Source: Desulfobulbus sp. (lineage in GTDB: Bacteria; Desulfobacterota; Desulfobulbia; Desulfobulbales; Desulfobulbaceae). Taken from it: a stretch of 64,000 nt of DNA. Each line of letters begins with the position of its first letter. Positions within the stretch are counted from its first letter, which is position 1. The stretch is taken from assembly GCA_009780825.1 (NCBI GenBank), contig WQZH01000002.1, positions 244,217 to 308,216 of the forward strand, in the 5' to 3' direction. The notes below the pieces were generated by a model that saw only the letters and a program-made list of their open reading frames with translations, was not told the origin of the DNA and did no database searches. Shown here one piece after another: positions 1 to 9,698 of this stretch. The position numbers were made by a program, and so were the translations under genes.

Positions 1-113
1 CATGACCACTCTGGAACACGCCAAAAAGGTCGAACGCACAGCTGGATGAATATGATCGGCCATGCGGAAGGCGACAGGGGCGGACAACGAAACGTGTCGG
101 GCAACCAAACGGT

Positions 114-485
114 TCAGAAGAAGAGGACCAGGGACCAGATGACCACGGTGTGGACAATGGCCAGGAATACGGCCGCCGAGGCGAGGTCCTTAGCCAGGCC
201 CGACAATTCGTGACGTTCCGGGCCGATCCGGTTGACCACCACCTCGACGGCGGTGTTGAGTAATTCGACGATCAGCAGGATGACGAGGCTGCCGGCCAAA
301 AGGGCGCGTTCGACGTTGCTGTGGCCGAGCCAGCAGGCCACCGGGAAGAGCACCAGGCAGAGGAGCAACTCCTGCCTGAAGGCTTCTTCGTTGCGATAGG
401 CGGCGGTCAACCCGACATACGAGCAGCGCATGGCCTGTTTGATCCGGGCGAGTCCGGTACCGTTCACTTTTTCCTGTTTGATCAT
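114..485 (-). CDS. dgkA: diacylglycerol kinase (DgkA family)
   Basis: Small integral-membrane kinase that phosphorylates diacylglycerol (or undecaprenol in some lineages) in the inner membrane, recycling lipid for phospholipid and envelope synthesis. The 123-residue product matches the family's usual length. It shows the signature Glu-rich segment (AYRNEEAFRQE near residues 30-40), three hydrophobic helices, and the conserved ELLNTAVEVVVNRIG stretch around residues 73-87 that carries catalytic Glu and Asn residues. It is a single gene on the minus strand, divergent from the HTH gene that starts at 684. No strong ribosome binding site was seen, so the start is the first good ATG. Family assignment is confident; lipid specificity cannot be read from sequence. 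Confidence 0.93.
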   Translation of the reverse strand: MIKQEKVNGTGLARIKQAMRCSYVGLTAAYRNEEAFRQELLLCLVLFPVACWLGHSNVERALLAGSLVILLIVELLNTAVEVVVNRIGPERHELSGLAKDLASAAVFLAIVHTVVIWSLVLFF

Positions 486-683
486 TGCGCTCGTGTCTCA
501 GCCTGAGGTTGACGGATGTACAACTGAGGCGAGGATGTGCATGCACACACAGTCACTGTCTAGCATACACTATTTGGCTGTGCTTTTCCAGACCCAATCC
601 CGCGGTCACGAAACCGCCGGTGCAATTGATTGCCGGTGGGTACTTTTCGAACAATGAGCAGTTGAAGCAGCGAGGGCTTCAGA

Positions 684-1055
684 ATGAGCCGTGAAACATT
701 TGTTCAATTACGAGCAAGGTTGGGGAAAACCCAAAAAGAGCTTGCTGAGTTGCTGGGGGTTTCGCTCAAGGCTGTCCAAAGTTACGAACAGGGATGGCGC
801 TCCATCCCTCTGCATGTCGAACGGCAGCTCTATTTTCTCGCAGCGAATCAACGGAATAGTTGCCAGGCCAAACGGAAGGACTGCTGGGCCATCAAACGAT
901 GCGAGCATAAGGAGGAGTGTCCAGCTTGGGAATTTCAGGCCGGACATCTCTGCTGGTTTCTCTGCGGTACGCGGTGCGAGTGCGCTGTCGCCAAAGACTG
1001 GAAGGAAAAGGTGGCTGTCTGTCGCAACTGTGAGGTCCTGGCCTCGCTATTCTGA
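684..1055 (+). CDS. XRE-type HTH protein with C-terminal two-CW cysteine domain
   Basis: Predicted transcriptional regulator of 123 residues. Residues 1-55 form a classic helix-turn-helix (RLGKTQKELAELLGVSLKAV followed by a QSYEQG recognition region). The C-terminal half is a compact cysteine module with CW and CPAW patterns and about ten cysteines, resembling the 'two-CW' domain found in Desulfobacterota proteins of unknown function. That suggests a metal-, Fe-S- or redox-responsive sensor fused to a DNA-binding head, which is inference only. A GAGGG sequence about 8 nt before the ATG supports the start. It is followed 91 bp later by mnmA on the same strand, but a shared role is not obvious. 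Confidence 0.75.
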   Translation: MSRETFVQLRARLGKTQKELAELLGVSLKAVQSYEQGWRSIPLHVERQLYFLAANQRNSCQAKRKDCWAIKRCEHKEECPAWEFQAGHLCWFLCGTRCECAVAKDWKEKVAVCRNCEVLASLF

Positions 1056-1146
1056 TCCTGTCTGCTGTCATTGCGGTCATGTCCTGTGTGTTTTTTCGTT
1101 TTTCCCCCGCTGCCCGTTCCTGCCCATCGTTCTTGCGTTGTTGTCC

Positions 1147-2202
1147 ATGGTTCGATTGAAGGTCGGTGTCGCCATGAGCGGCGGCGTCGACTCGACGATG
1201 GCTGCCTCGCTCGCCCAGGAACAGGGGCACAGAGTCCACGGTTTTTTCATGCTCCTGCCCCTTCCCAATCTAGACGCTCAGTTGCTGCGTGTCCGGCAGG
1301 TGGCCGGACAGTTGGCCATCCCCCTGACCTTAATTGATCTGCGCTGTCGCTTTGCCGACGAGGTCATCGCTTATTTCACCGCCGCCTATCGAACCGGCCT
1401 GACTCCCAATCCCTGCATCCTCTGCAATCACGCCATCAAATTCGGTCTGCTGGCCGAGGCCGTGCGAACCCATGGCATGGAGCGGATCGCCACCGGCCAC
1501 TATGCCCGTATCAGCCGGCGCAACGGACGGGCATTCGTGACCCGCGGCACCGACCACGCCAAGGATCAATCCTATTTTCTTGCCCGTCTGGATGCGGATC
1601 AGGTGGGTTACGCCCACTTTCCCTTGGGCGATTGGACGAAGGAGCAGGTCTACGAGCGGGCCGCCGGCCTGGGATTCCGGTTCGAGAGCCGGGAAAGCAG
1701 TCAGGATGTCTGTTTTTTAACCGGAGGTTTGCCCGCCTTTCTGGCCGGGCAGGGTGTAGGCGAACAGATGGGAGTGATAGCCACCCGCGATGGCCGGCAG
1801 ATCGGCGAGCATCGCGGGGTGTGGCAGTATACCATCGGCCAGCGGCGGGGATTGGGACTGCCTGATGCCACCCCCTGGTATGTGGTGGCGCTGGACGGTG
1901 CCAATAACCGGGTGATCGTCGGCAAGCGCGACGAACTGTTGCGCGATCGTTGTATCGTGCACTCCCTGCGCTGGGCGCACGAGGCACCGGCTCTGCCCTG
2001 GCGCGGCCTGGTGCAGCTGCGTTCCCGTCATCTGCCAGCAAGGGCCGAATTGATCCCTACTGACGGCGGCGCCTGGCAGCTGGTCTTCGATCGCCCGCAG
2101 CGCGCCGTCACCCCCGGCCAGTTCGCCGTCTTCTACGAGGATGACCTGGTGCTGGGCAGCGCGGTGATCGCAGCGGGCCTTGACCGGAGGCATGAACCGT
2201 GA
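1147..2202 (+). CDS. mnmA: tRNA-specific 2-thiouridylase MnmA
   Basis: ATP-dependent enzyme that installs the 2-thio group on U34 of tRNA-Lys, -Glu and -Gln using persulfide sulfur. The 351-residue product carries the PP-loop SGGVDS at residues 11-16, the first catalytic cysteine in NPCILCN (Cys90) and the persulfide cysteine in DVCFL (Cys189), so the active site is complete. The frame is open far upstream, but homology only begins at the ATG at 1147, a few residues before the PP-loop, so that start is used although its ribosome binding site is weak. Its stop overlaps the GTG start of mtaB (GTGA, 4 bp), so the two tRNA-modification genes are probably translationally coupled. Confidence 0.95.
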   Translation: MVRLKVGVAMSGGVDSTMAASLAQEQGHRVHGFFMLLPLPNLDAQLLRVRQVAGQLAIPLTLIDLRCRFADEVIAYFTAAYRTGLTPNPCILCNHAIKFGLLAEAVRTHGMERIATGHYARISRRNGRAFVTRGTDHAKDQSYFLARLDADQVGYAHFPLGDWTKEQVYERAAGLGFRFESRESSQDVCFLTGGLPAFLAGQGVGEQMGVIATRDGRQIGEHRGVWQYTIGQRRGLGLPDATPWYVVALDGANNRVIVGKRDELLRDRCIVHSLRWAHEAPALPWRGLVQLRSRHLPARAELIPTDGGAWQLVFDRPQRAVTPGQFAVFYEDDLVLGSAVIAAGLDRRHEP

Positions 2203-3533
2203 AACGGATTGCCATCGCCACCTTGGGGTGCAAGGTCAACCAGTTCGAGTCCGCCGCCTTTGCCAGTGAATTCGAGAGGCACGGCTGCGTGCTGGTGCCG
2301 TTTCGGGCCGATGCCGATGTCTACGTGATCAATAGCTGCGCGGTCACCGCCAAGGCCGGCCAGCAGTCGCGGCAGTTGATCCGGCAGGTCCTGCATGCGC
2401 ATCCCCAGGCGCGGATTATCGTCACCGGCTGCTATGCCCAGATGGATCCGGGAACCGTGCTCGACTTGGCCGAGCAGCCGATGACCATTGTCGGCAACGG
2501 CAACAAGCACCGCCTGGTGGCGGCGGCCTTGGAGGAGCAGCCGCCCGATCTGGTGTTGCTCATGGGCAAGATTCGCGAAAAAAAGGAGATCTGCCCATTG
2601 CCGGTCAACCGTTTTCCGGATCGCACCCGCGCCTATCTCCGCATCCAAGACGGCTGCAACAACTTCTGTTCCTACTGTATCGTGCCGTACACCCGCGGCC
2701 CCAGCCGCAGCCTGGATGTGGCTGGGGTACTCGACCAGGCCGCGGTGTTCACCGGCCAGGGATACCGCGAGATCGTGATCACCGGCATCAATGTCGGTAA
2801 GTACGGCCTTGATCTGGACGGGGGCGAAACCCTGTACAGCCTGCTGGACCGGCTGTGCCGCGGCTTTCCGGATTGCCGCTTCCGCCTCAGCTCCATCGAG
2901 TCCACAGAGGTGAACGATGCGCTTTTGGATCTGCTGGCCAGGCATGCCAACCTGATGCCCCATCTGCACATTCCCATGCAAAGCGGCGATGACGCGGTGC
3001 TGGTCAGGATGAACCGGCGCTATGGTCGCGCTGAATTCGCCGCGGTCATTCGCCGGATACGCGAGGCGCTGCCCACCGTCACCATCGGCTGCGATGTGCT
3101 GGGCGGCTTTCCCGGCGAAACGGAGGCGGAGGCGGCCAACACCTACAGCCTGCTGGCCGAGCTGCCGGTAGACTATCTCCATGTCTTCCCGTATTCCCGC
3201 CGGCCCGGAACCCTGGCCGATTCGTTTGGAGGACAAGTGCCCGGACCGGTGAAAGAAAGACGGGTCCGGCGGTTGCGCGCCCTGGATGCGGCGAAAAGAC
3301 AGGCCCTCTACCGGGCCAATATCGGCCGGGTCCTCCAGGTGCTGGTGGAGCGGCGGCAGGCGAAGGGCGGCATGCTCCAGGGGTTTTCCGAGAACTATCT
3401 GCCGGTGCTGTTTGTCGGCAGCCTCCATCTGATCCGGCGGGTGGTACCGGTGCGGCTGGTTGCGGTCGAGGATGGTCAACCGGTGGGGGTGCTGGTCGAA
3501 GACCTGCTTGAGGAAAGCCGGCAAACCAAGTAA
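2199..3533 (+). CDS. mtaB: tRNA t6A37 methylthiotransferase MtaB
   Basis: Radical-SAM methylthiotransferase converting t6A37 to ms2t6A in ANN-decoding tRNAs. Of 444 residues, the N-terminal third is the UPF0004 domain, opening with TLGCKVNQFES, which holds cluster-ligating cysteines. The radical-SAM CxxxCxxC is Cys153, Cys157 and Cys160 in GCNNFCSYCIVPYTRG, and the C-terminal 70 residues have the position and composition of a TRAM RNA-binding domain. The LGCKVNQ form distinguishes MtaB from MiaB and RimO. The GTG start lies inside the mnmA stop, with a GGAGG sequence just before it. Both neighbouring genes act on the anticodon loop, so co-regulation of tRNA modification is likely. Confidence 0.93.
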   Translation: MKRIAIATLGCKVNQFESAAFASEFERHGCVLVPFRADADVYVINSCAVTAKAGQQSRQLIRQVLHAHPQARIIVTGCYAQMDPGTVLDLAEQPMTIVGNGNKHRLVAAALEEQPPDLVLLMGKIREKKEICPLPVNRFPDRTRAYLRIQDGCNNFCSYCIVPYTRGPSRSLDVAGVLDQAAVFTGQGYREIVITGINVGKYGLDLDGGETLYSLLDRLCRGFPDCRFRLSSIESTEVNDALLDLLARHANLMPHLHIPMQSGDDAVLVRMNRRYGRAEFAAVIRRIREALPTVTIGCDVLGGFPGETEAEAANTYSLLAELPVDYLHVFPYSRRPGTLADSFGGQVPGPVKERRVRRLRALDAAKRQALYRANIGRVLQVLVERRQAKGGMLQGFSENYLPVLFVGSLHLIRRVVPVRLVAVEDGQPVGVLVEDLLEESRQTK

Positions 3534-3655
3534 GCTACAGCGCCCCTTTTCAGGGGGAACAGCGGTTGTCCCGCGGTCGTGCAAGAACCGAAACCTCACC
3601 TTGCACGAGCACGGGATGGCATGGCGCGCGAATCCTCTTCCCGCAGTTGTTGTTC

Positions 3656-4486
3656 ATGACGATTGAATCAATGAATAAAGTCACTGAGTTCAAATGTCTT
3701 ACGCCGGGTATCCTATACAAATATACTCCATTTCGGGAGTCATTTTTTGACGCGCCTATTCTCCGTTTCTCGCCTCTAAACGAACTGAACGACCCCTTTG
3801 AGCTGAGTCTTGCATGTATTGATTTCCCTGATTCGATACGGCAAAAAGTTAGAGAGTCGTATTCCGAACCTTTAGGTCCAAACGCGGAGCGAATAATCCT
3901 GGCTAAACGTTTTGACGATCATGTTTCAAATAAGAACGCAGAAAAAAATCAAGCAATTCTCTCGTTGACAGAAGACCCAGAACATATACTGATGTGGTCG
4001 CATTATGCTGATCAACATAAGGGTATGGTTATTGGGCTTGATTTTTCACACGATTTTTTCAAGCAAATGTTCATTAATGGTGATGAATTTTTGTTACCTG
4101 TCAAATACTGTAACCAGCGTCCGTTATATTCATACGCAGAAGGGAGATTCTTGGTAGAAGTGAAAGAATCTTTAGGTACAAAGGGCCTGCAATGGGGGTA
4201 TGAGCGCGAATGGAGGGCTGTTACTAAGGCTTTTTGCTCTAAGAAAAAGATTAAGAAGCAAGACGGTACGGAACAGGGCGGCTTTATTGACATCCCCGAA
4301 GAATGTATAAAAGAGATATACTTGGGCACTAGGCGCGATGAGAATATGGTCAATGTGGCTCAAAGGTTTATCAAAAAGAATCCGCATATAAAATTGTATT
4401 TGGGATACAAGTCCGTAGGCGTTTATGAATTAGATTTTTTGGATATTGATCTTGCTTTAAAAATCTTTCCAAGTTCCCTGTTATAG
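3656..4486 (+). CDS. DUF2971 family protein
   Basis: Uncharacterised cytoplasmic protein of about 276 residues. The pattern YKYTPFRE, then FSPLNELNDPFE, then ILMWSHYADQHKGMVIGLD, and a later GLQWGYEREWRAV is typical of DUF2971 proteins, whose biochemical role is unknown. The gene is clearly more AT-rich than mtaB before it and cinA after it, and its codon use differs, which suggests acquisition by transfer. The frame is open upstream to 3566, but the family-like sequence starts near the ATGs at 3656 and 3671; neither has a convincing ribosome binding site. No mobile element flanks it. Confidence 0.8.
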   Translation: MTIESMNKVTEFKCLTPGILYKYTPFRESFFDAPILRFSPLNELNDPFELSLACIDFPDSIRQKVRESYSEPLGPNAERIILAKRFDDHVSNKNAEKNQAILSLTEDPEHILMWSHYADQHKGMVIGLDFSHDFFKQMFINGDEFLLPVKYCNQRPLYSYAEGRFLVEVKESLGTKGLQWGYEREWRAVTKAFCSKKKIKKQDGTEQGGFIDIPEECIKEIYLGTRRDENMVNVAQRFIKKNPHIKLYLGYKSVGVYELDFLDIDLALKIFPSSLL

Positions 4487-4531
4487 GGCCTTAAGGGTAA
4501 TCTGCAAGATGGATTGTTGCCGAGAACGACA

Positions 4532-5761
4532 ATGATCGGAGAAATTATCGCCATCGGCGACGAGCTGACCTCGGGCCGGATCCTCAATACCACCAGCGGA
4601 CTGGCAGCCCGTGAACTGTTTCTGCAGGGCCACGAGATTCTGGGCATGCACACCGTTGGCGATGCCCCCGAGCTCATCGGAGAAGCCCTCGCGGCCGCCG
4701 TTGCCCGGTGCGATTTCGTCATTGTCACCGGCGGCCTGGGCCCCACCACCGACGACATGACCAACGAGGCCGTGATCAAGACGTTTGGCGTGGATGGCAG
4801 GGTACATCCCGGCGTGTACGCCAATATCGCTGCCCGCCTGAAGGACGACGCTCTCGTCGCTTCCCTGGTCAAGATGGCCTGGCTCCCCGAGGGCGCAGAG
4901 GTTTTGGACCCTGAATACCGGATGGCTGGCTATCTGCTCCGCCACCAGGGCAAACCCATCTGGTTTCTTCCCGGCGTGCCGCCGCAGATGGAGATCTTGC
5001 TGCGCACCAAGGTGCTGCCCAGTTTGCAGGTCTTTGACCGCAACCATGCCCTGCCGGTTTGCCAGACGGTCTATCGCACCTGCGGTCTTTTTGAAATCGA
5101 GATCAACCGGCGCCTGTGTCCACTTGAGGAACAGGGCGCTGTGATCGGCTATTATCCGGTGGGCAGCGAAGTCCATATCAGTCTGACTGCCCGCTTGTTG
5201 GAAGGCGGCGCTGTCGATCCAGGCTTTCAGGCGGCTGATGCCTTTATCCGCGAGGTCTTGGGAGACAACATCTACGGGGTGGGCGAAGAAACCCTGGCCG
5301 GGGCCACCGGCCGCCTTCTCCGGCAACGGGGCTTGATGCTCGGGACGGCTGAATCGTGCACCGGTGGATTGATCGGCGCCACCCTCACGGCAACGGCGGG
5401 CAGTTCCCGCTGGTTCAAAGGAGGGGTGATCGCCTATGCCAACCAAATCAAGGAGCGGCTTCTGGGCGTCGATCCGGCCTTGCTTGCCCGCCACGGCGCG
5501 GTGAGTGGCGAGACGGCCCGGGCCATGGCCGGCGGCCTGCTGCAGTGCCTCGACTGCGACATCGCCGTGGCCGCCACCGGCGTCGCCGGACCCGACGGCG
5601 GCAGCCAGGACAAGCCGGTGGGTACGGTCTACCTCGGGCTGGCCACCCGCGACACCGTGACGGACCGGCTCTGTCGTTTCACCGGCTCCCGCCGCCAGGT
5701 TCAGGAGAAGACCGCCCAGACCGCCGTGGATATGGTGCGGCGGGCACTTCTTGCCCGTTAA
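4532..5761 (+). CDS. cinA: CinA family protein (nicotinamide-nucleotide amidase / ADP-ribose pyrophosphatase type)
   Basis: Two-domain protein of 409 residues. The N-terminal half is a MoaB/MogA-like COG1058 domain ([15 protein letters not shown] at the start, then [11 protein letters not shown]), linked in the family to ADP-ribose pyrophosphatase activity. The C-terminal 160 residues are the PncC amidase domain ([12 protein letters not shown], later [11 protein letters not shown]), which deamidates NMN in pyridine-nucleotide salvage. The start is the ATG directly before GEIIAIGD; longer in-frame starts lack homology. The recA start follows 27 bp downstream, the frequent cinA-recA arrangement, so the two are probably cotranscribed. 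Confidence 0.93.
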   Translation: MIGEIIAIGDELTSGRILNTTSGLAARELFLQGHEILGMHTVGDAPELIGEALAAAVARCDFVIVTGGLGPTTDDMTNEAVIKTFGVDGRVHPGVYANIAARLKDDALVASLVKMAWLPEGAEVLDPEYRMAGYLLRHQGKPIWFLPGVPPQMEILLRTKVLPSLQVFDRNHALPVCQTVYRTCGLFEIEINRRLCPLEEQGAVIGYYPVGSEVHISLTARLLEGGAVDPGFQAADAFIREVLGDNIYGVGEETLAGATGRLLRQRGLMLGTAESCTGGLIGATLTATAGSSRWFKGGVIAYANQIKERLLGVDPALLARHGAVSGETARAMAGGLLQCLDCDIAVAATGVAGPDGGSQDKPVGTVYLGLATRDTVTDRLCRFTGSRRQVQEKTAQTAVDMVRRALLAR

Positions 5762-5787
5762 CTGCAAAAGCTGCAAAGGAGAAATGC

Positions 5788-6819
<1,032 letters not shown>

Positions 6820-6878
6820 ATTGGCCCGCATTGCTTCCGGCTTGCTCCATCGGCAGGCACGACAAAAAGAAGAGCGCC

Positions 6879-7574
6879 ATGCGTGTCCATGCCCTGCAGC
6901 ATGTGGAGTTCGAGGGGCTGGGTCATATCGACCGGTGGATCGCTGACCGGGGCCACACCCTGACTTTGACCTGGCTGTACGCCGGCGATGCTCTGCCCCG
7001 GCCGGCATCGTTCGACCGGCTGGTGATCATGGGCGGACCGATGAACATCTACGAAGACGGCAAATACCCCTGGCTGCCGGCTGAGCGGGCCTTAATCCGG
7101 GAGGCGATCGCGGCGGGCAAATCGGCGCTCGGGGTTTGCCTGGGGGCTCAGTTGCTGGCCGATGCTCTGGACTCCCTTGTTTTTTCAGGAAGCAACAAGG
7201 AGATCGGCTGGTGGCCGATCCGGCTGACCGAGGCCGGCACGCGCAGCGGTCTGCTCGCCGGCACAGCGGCAGAGGCCATGGTTTTCCACTGGCACGGCGA
7301 CACCTTCGACATCCCGGCCGGCGCTATCCATCTGGCCGCAAGCGAAGGATGCTCAAGCCAGGCCTTTCTTTATGACAACCGCATCCTCGGTCTCCAGTTC
7401 CACCTCGAATTGATTCCAGAGACCATGGCCGCCATCGTCACCCATTGCGGCGACGAACTGGCGCCGGGCCGCTACATCCAGAGCGAGGCACAGATCCGCG
7501 CCGACGCTCCTGCCTATTTTCCGGCGAGCAACCGGCTACTGGAGATCCTGCTCGACCGGTTGGGGCACGTCTGA
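6879..7574 (+). CDS. class I glutamine amidotransferase-like protein
   Basis: Stand-alone amidotransferase domain of 231 residues, expected to release ammonia from glutamine in the cytoplasm. The nucleophile elbow GVCLGAQ carries Cys87, and the LGLQFHLE motif supplies His175 and Glu177, so the triad is complete. Other hallmarks are IMGGPMNIYED and the GWWPIRLT strand. Proteins of this type are annotated as GMP-synthase-like or gamma-glutamyl hydrolase-like; the physiological substrate is unknown. It lies 59 bp after recA on the same strand, so readthrough is possible, but no functional link is evident. Confidence 0.85.
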   Translation: MRVHALQHVEFEGLGHIDRWIADRGHTLTLTWLYAGDALPRPASFDRLVIMGGPMNIYEDGKYPWLPAERALIREAIAAGKSALGVCLGAQLLADALDSLVFSGSNKEIGWWPIRLTEAGTRSGLLAGTAAEAMVFHWHGDTFDIPAGAIHLAASEGCSSQAFLYDNRILGLQFHLELIPETMAAIVTHCGDELAPGRYIQSEAQIRADAPAYFPASNRLLEILLDRLGHV

Positions 7575-7685
7575 GCAAGCCATGGCCACCCAGCGCTCTT
7601 CCACCACGCCGTACCCGATTTGCAACCCTGCTGGCCGGGCACGTTTCAAGAGGGCGGGCAGGTGTTTTGCCGTGCCTGCTCGCCA

Positions 7686-7846
7686 GCAAACACTGTCCTC
7701 GTCTTTTTCTGTCATTTCGACGAGCACAGTAAGGAGATGAAATCTGTAGATATTTCCGTGAGTTCTTGCTCTCTCTATGGAGATTTCTCCCTTTGGTCGA
7801 AATGACAGAACAAAGGATGGTGTTCGGTGATGAGTGATCTCATTAC
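7686..7846. repeat. MITE-like palindromic repeat, copy 1 (left end degraded)
   Basis: The inner arms GTCATTTCGAC (7711-7721) and GTCGAAATGAC (7796-7806) are an exact 11-bp inverted repeat around an AT-richer centre. A second copy of the same design lies at 14326-14498, in the same orientation, and similarity continues outside the inner arms to an ACCGAACA-type outer arm (in reverse complement near 7820). The left outer arm of this copy is poorly preserved. No coding potential. Its form is that of a non-autonomous miniature inverted-repeat element sitting downstream of the amidotransferase gene. Confidence 0.75.
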
Positions 7847-8118
7847 TTCTCAGCTATACCTGAGATTTTATTTTCCTCCTTTTCCAAACAGCGGCTCCAT
7901 GAGTGTTCAAGTGCCGAATGTTTATGTGCAAGGCTTCTTGAAAAAGGCCAATGAATACCACAACAAATAGTGGTGCCAAACCGGCAAAACAGCGAAAATT
8001 GATCGTTTCCCATCCGCGTGCGAACACAAGTCTGACCGCTCCAGTGGTTCGTAATATCCGGTGTGTAGCGGGCGGCATTCTGCCGCCCGCAATGATCCGA
8101 AATCGGAAAAAGCGGGCG
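7847..8118. other. non-coding stretch with a perfect hairpin
   Basis: No credible gene was seen here on either strand. The notable feature is a perfect 10-bp stem GCGGGCGGCA / TGCCGCCCGC with a 3-nt loop at 8068-8090. It lies just downstream of the minus-strand reductase gene that ends at 8119. It lacks a following T-run on either side, so it could be a REP-like element or a factor-assisted terminator rather than a simple intrinsic one. Confidence 0.5.
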
Positions 8119-9066
8119 CTACAGCCTCTGCTGCTCCTTGAAGCGGACCAGGGCGGCCAGGAATTCGCAACAGGGGGTGGCGACGCCATATTTGCGGCCC
8201 TGGGCCGCGACATAGCCGACCATGGCGTCGACCTCGGTGGGTTTGCGGTGTTCGAGATCCTGCAGCATGGAGGGCCGGTGGTGGTACGTTGCGGGGATCA
8301 ACTGGCGGTAGAAGACCTTGCGGTAGGATGCGGCATCGGGCCAGGGCGTGGAGTCGCCCATGGTGGTGATGACGGCAAAGGTCTCGTCGATCACCTGATC
8401 CATGAGCGCCCGGGTTTCGTCGTTGTCGGTGAGCGCGCCGTAGTGGACCCCAAGGATCGCGCCCAGCGGGTTGAGGGCGCAGTTGTAAAGGAGCTTGGCA
8501 AAAAGCGGTTGGTAGATGTCGGGTACGGCGATGCTGGGCAGGCCGGCATGGCTCAGCGCTTCCGCCAGCCTCCTGGCTGCCGCCGGGATGACCCCGCGCA
8601 CGCAGCCGCCCACGTGGATGGCATCCGCCGAGACCGTGATCCGCACCACGCCGGGCCGCTCGATGGCAAATCCAGTAATTACCCGGGCGGCTAGGCTGCG
8701 CTCGCGGCCCAGGCGCTCTTCCAGTTTTTCCAGATTGCCGCAGCCGTTTTGCATCGACACCACCGGACAATAGCAACGGGTCAATCCGGCGAGGTCAATG
8801 AGGGCGCCATCGGTGTCGTAGGTCTTGGTGGTGAGGAGAATGATGTCGTACTGCTCGCCGCTGCGACCCTTGAGATGAGCAAGCAGGCCGATCCGCTCCG
8901 GGGGAGCGTAATGGTCGCCGAAGATGCCGGTCACCGTCAGTCCAGATGTCCGCATGATCTCGGCGAACCGCGGCCGCAGAACCAGATCGACCTGGTGCCC
9001 GTCCACGGCCAGCAGGCAGCCGATCGCCTGCCCCAGGGCCCCCGCCCCATAGATGAGAATATGCAT
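8119..9066 (-). CDS. ketopantoate reductase (ApbA/PanE family)
   Basis: NAD(P)H-dependent 2-dehydropantoate 2-reductase family protein of 315 residues. The N-terminus has the Rossmann signature YGAGALGQAIG, then LLTTKTYDTDGAL and VVSMQNGCGN in the expected spacing. The C-terminal helical domain includes KLLYNCALNPLGAILGV, matching the family's KxxxNxxxN-type substrate-binding region. In pantothenate synthesis this reaction makes pantoate, but paralogues with other substrates are common and no other pantothenate gene is nearby, so no symbol is given. GGAGG upstream of the ATG at 9066 decides the start over an upstream in-frame ATG. It is divergent from folA, 58 bp away. Confidence 0.85.
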   Translation of the reverse strand: MHILIYGAGALGQAIGCLLAVDGHQVDLVLRPRFAEIMRTSGLTVTGIFGDHYAPPERIGLLAHLKGRSGEQYDIILLTTKTYDTDGALIDLAGLTRCYCPVVSMQNGCGNLEKLEERLGRERSLAARVITGFAIERPGVVRITVSADAIHVGGCVRGVIPAAARRLAEALSHAGLPSIAVPDIYQPLFAKLLYNCALNPLGAILGVHYGALTDNDETRALMDQVIDETFAVITTMGDSTPWPDAASYRKVFYRQLIPATYHHRPSMLQDLEHRKPTEVDAMVGYVAAQGRKYGVATPCCEFLAALVRFKEQQRL

Positions 9067-9124
9067 GATCGCCTCCTCTCCGCCCACAACTCCATACGGC
9101 TGTCACCCGCTGCCGGCGTCCGGC

Positions 9125-9634
9125 ATGGAACTGATCGTAATCGCCGCCATGGCCGCCAATCGGGTCATTGGCCTGCATAATACCATTCCTTGGCGGATAC
9201 CGGAAGAGATGGCGCATTTCAAAGCGACCACCATGGGATATCCGGTGATCATGGGCCGGAAAACCTATCAGTCCATCGACGGCTCCCTGCCGGGCCGCCG
9301 TGTGATCGTCGTCAGTGCCAATCCAGCATTCCGGCCTCATCCCGATTGCACGGTGGTGGCCTCTCTGGCCGATGCCATTGACCGGTGCGCCGGCGCGGCC
9401 AAGGCGTTTATCGCCGGCGGCGAGCGGTTGTACCGGGAGGCCCTGCCGCTGGCCGACACCCTGATCCTCACGCTGATCGAGCAGGACTATGCGGGCGATG
9501 TCTTTTTTCCCGATTTTTCCACCCTGCCCTATGTCTGCGTCGAGCGCAAGGTGCTGCCAGCGGCGGTTCCCCTGACTGTTGCTACATATCGGCGACAGGG
9601 ATGTCCGGCGGTCGGCAGCGGCTCGGCTGCCTGA
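9125..9634 (+). CDS. folA: dihydrofolate reductase
   Basis: NADPH-dependent reductase that regenerates tetrahydrofolate for one-carbon and thymidylate metabolism. The 169-residue length is typical. Hallmarks are IAAMAANRVIGLHNTIPW with the substrate-site Trp, EEMAHFKATTMGYPVIMGRKTYQSI, and the FIAGGERLYREAL nucleotide-binding segment. The ATG at 9125 is the only start giving a standard N-terminus. It is divergent from the ketopantoate reductase-like gene. It is followed by rsmE 64 bp downstream on the same strand, and the two probably share a transcript. Confidence 0.95.
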   Translation: MELIVIAAMAANRVIGLHNTIPWRIPEEMAHFKATTMGYPVIMGRKTYQSIDGSLPGRRVIVVSANPAFRPHPDCTVVASLADAIDRCAGAAKAFIAGGERLYREALPLADTLILTLIEQDYAGDVFFPDFSTLPYVCVERKVLPAAVPLTVATYRRQGCPAVGSGSAA

Positions 9635-9698
9635 TTGTTTTCCTTTGCTTTTCGGAGGATTAGATGCATTCGCCCCGGATTTATGCTACAGAGAGTCC

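Noticed and set aside
2133..3599. 488-residue minus-strand open frame opposite mtaB
   Set aside because: mtaB has intact radical-SAM and TRAM regions; the opposite frame has no homology.
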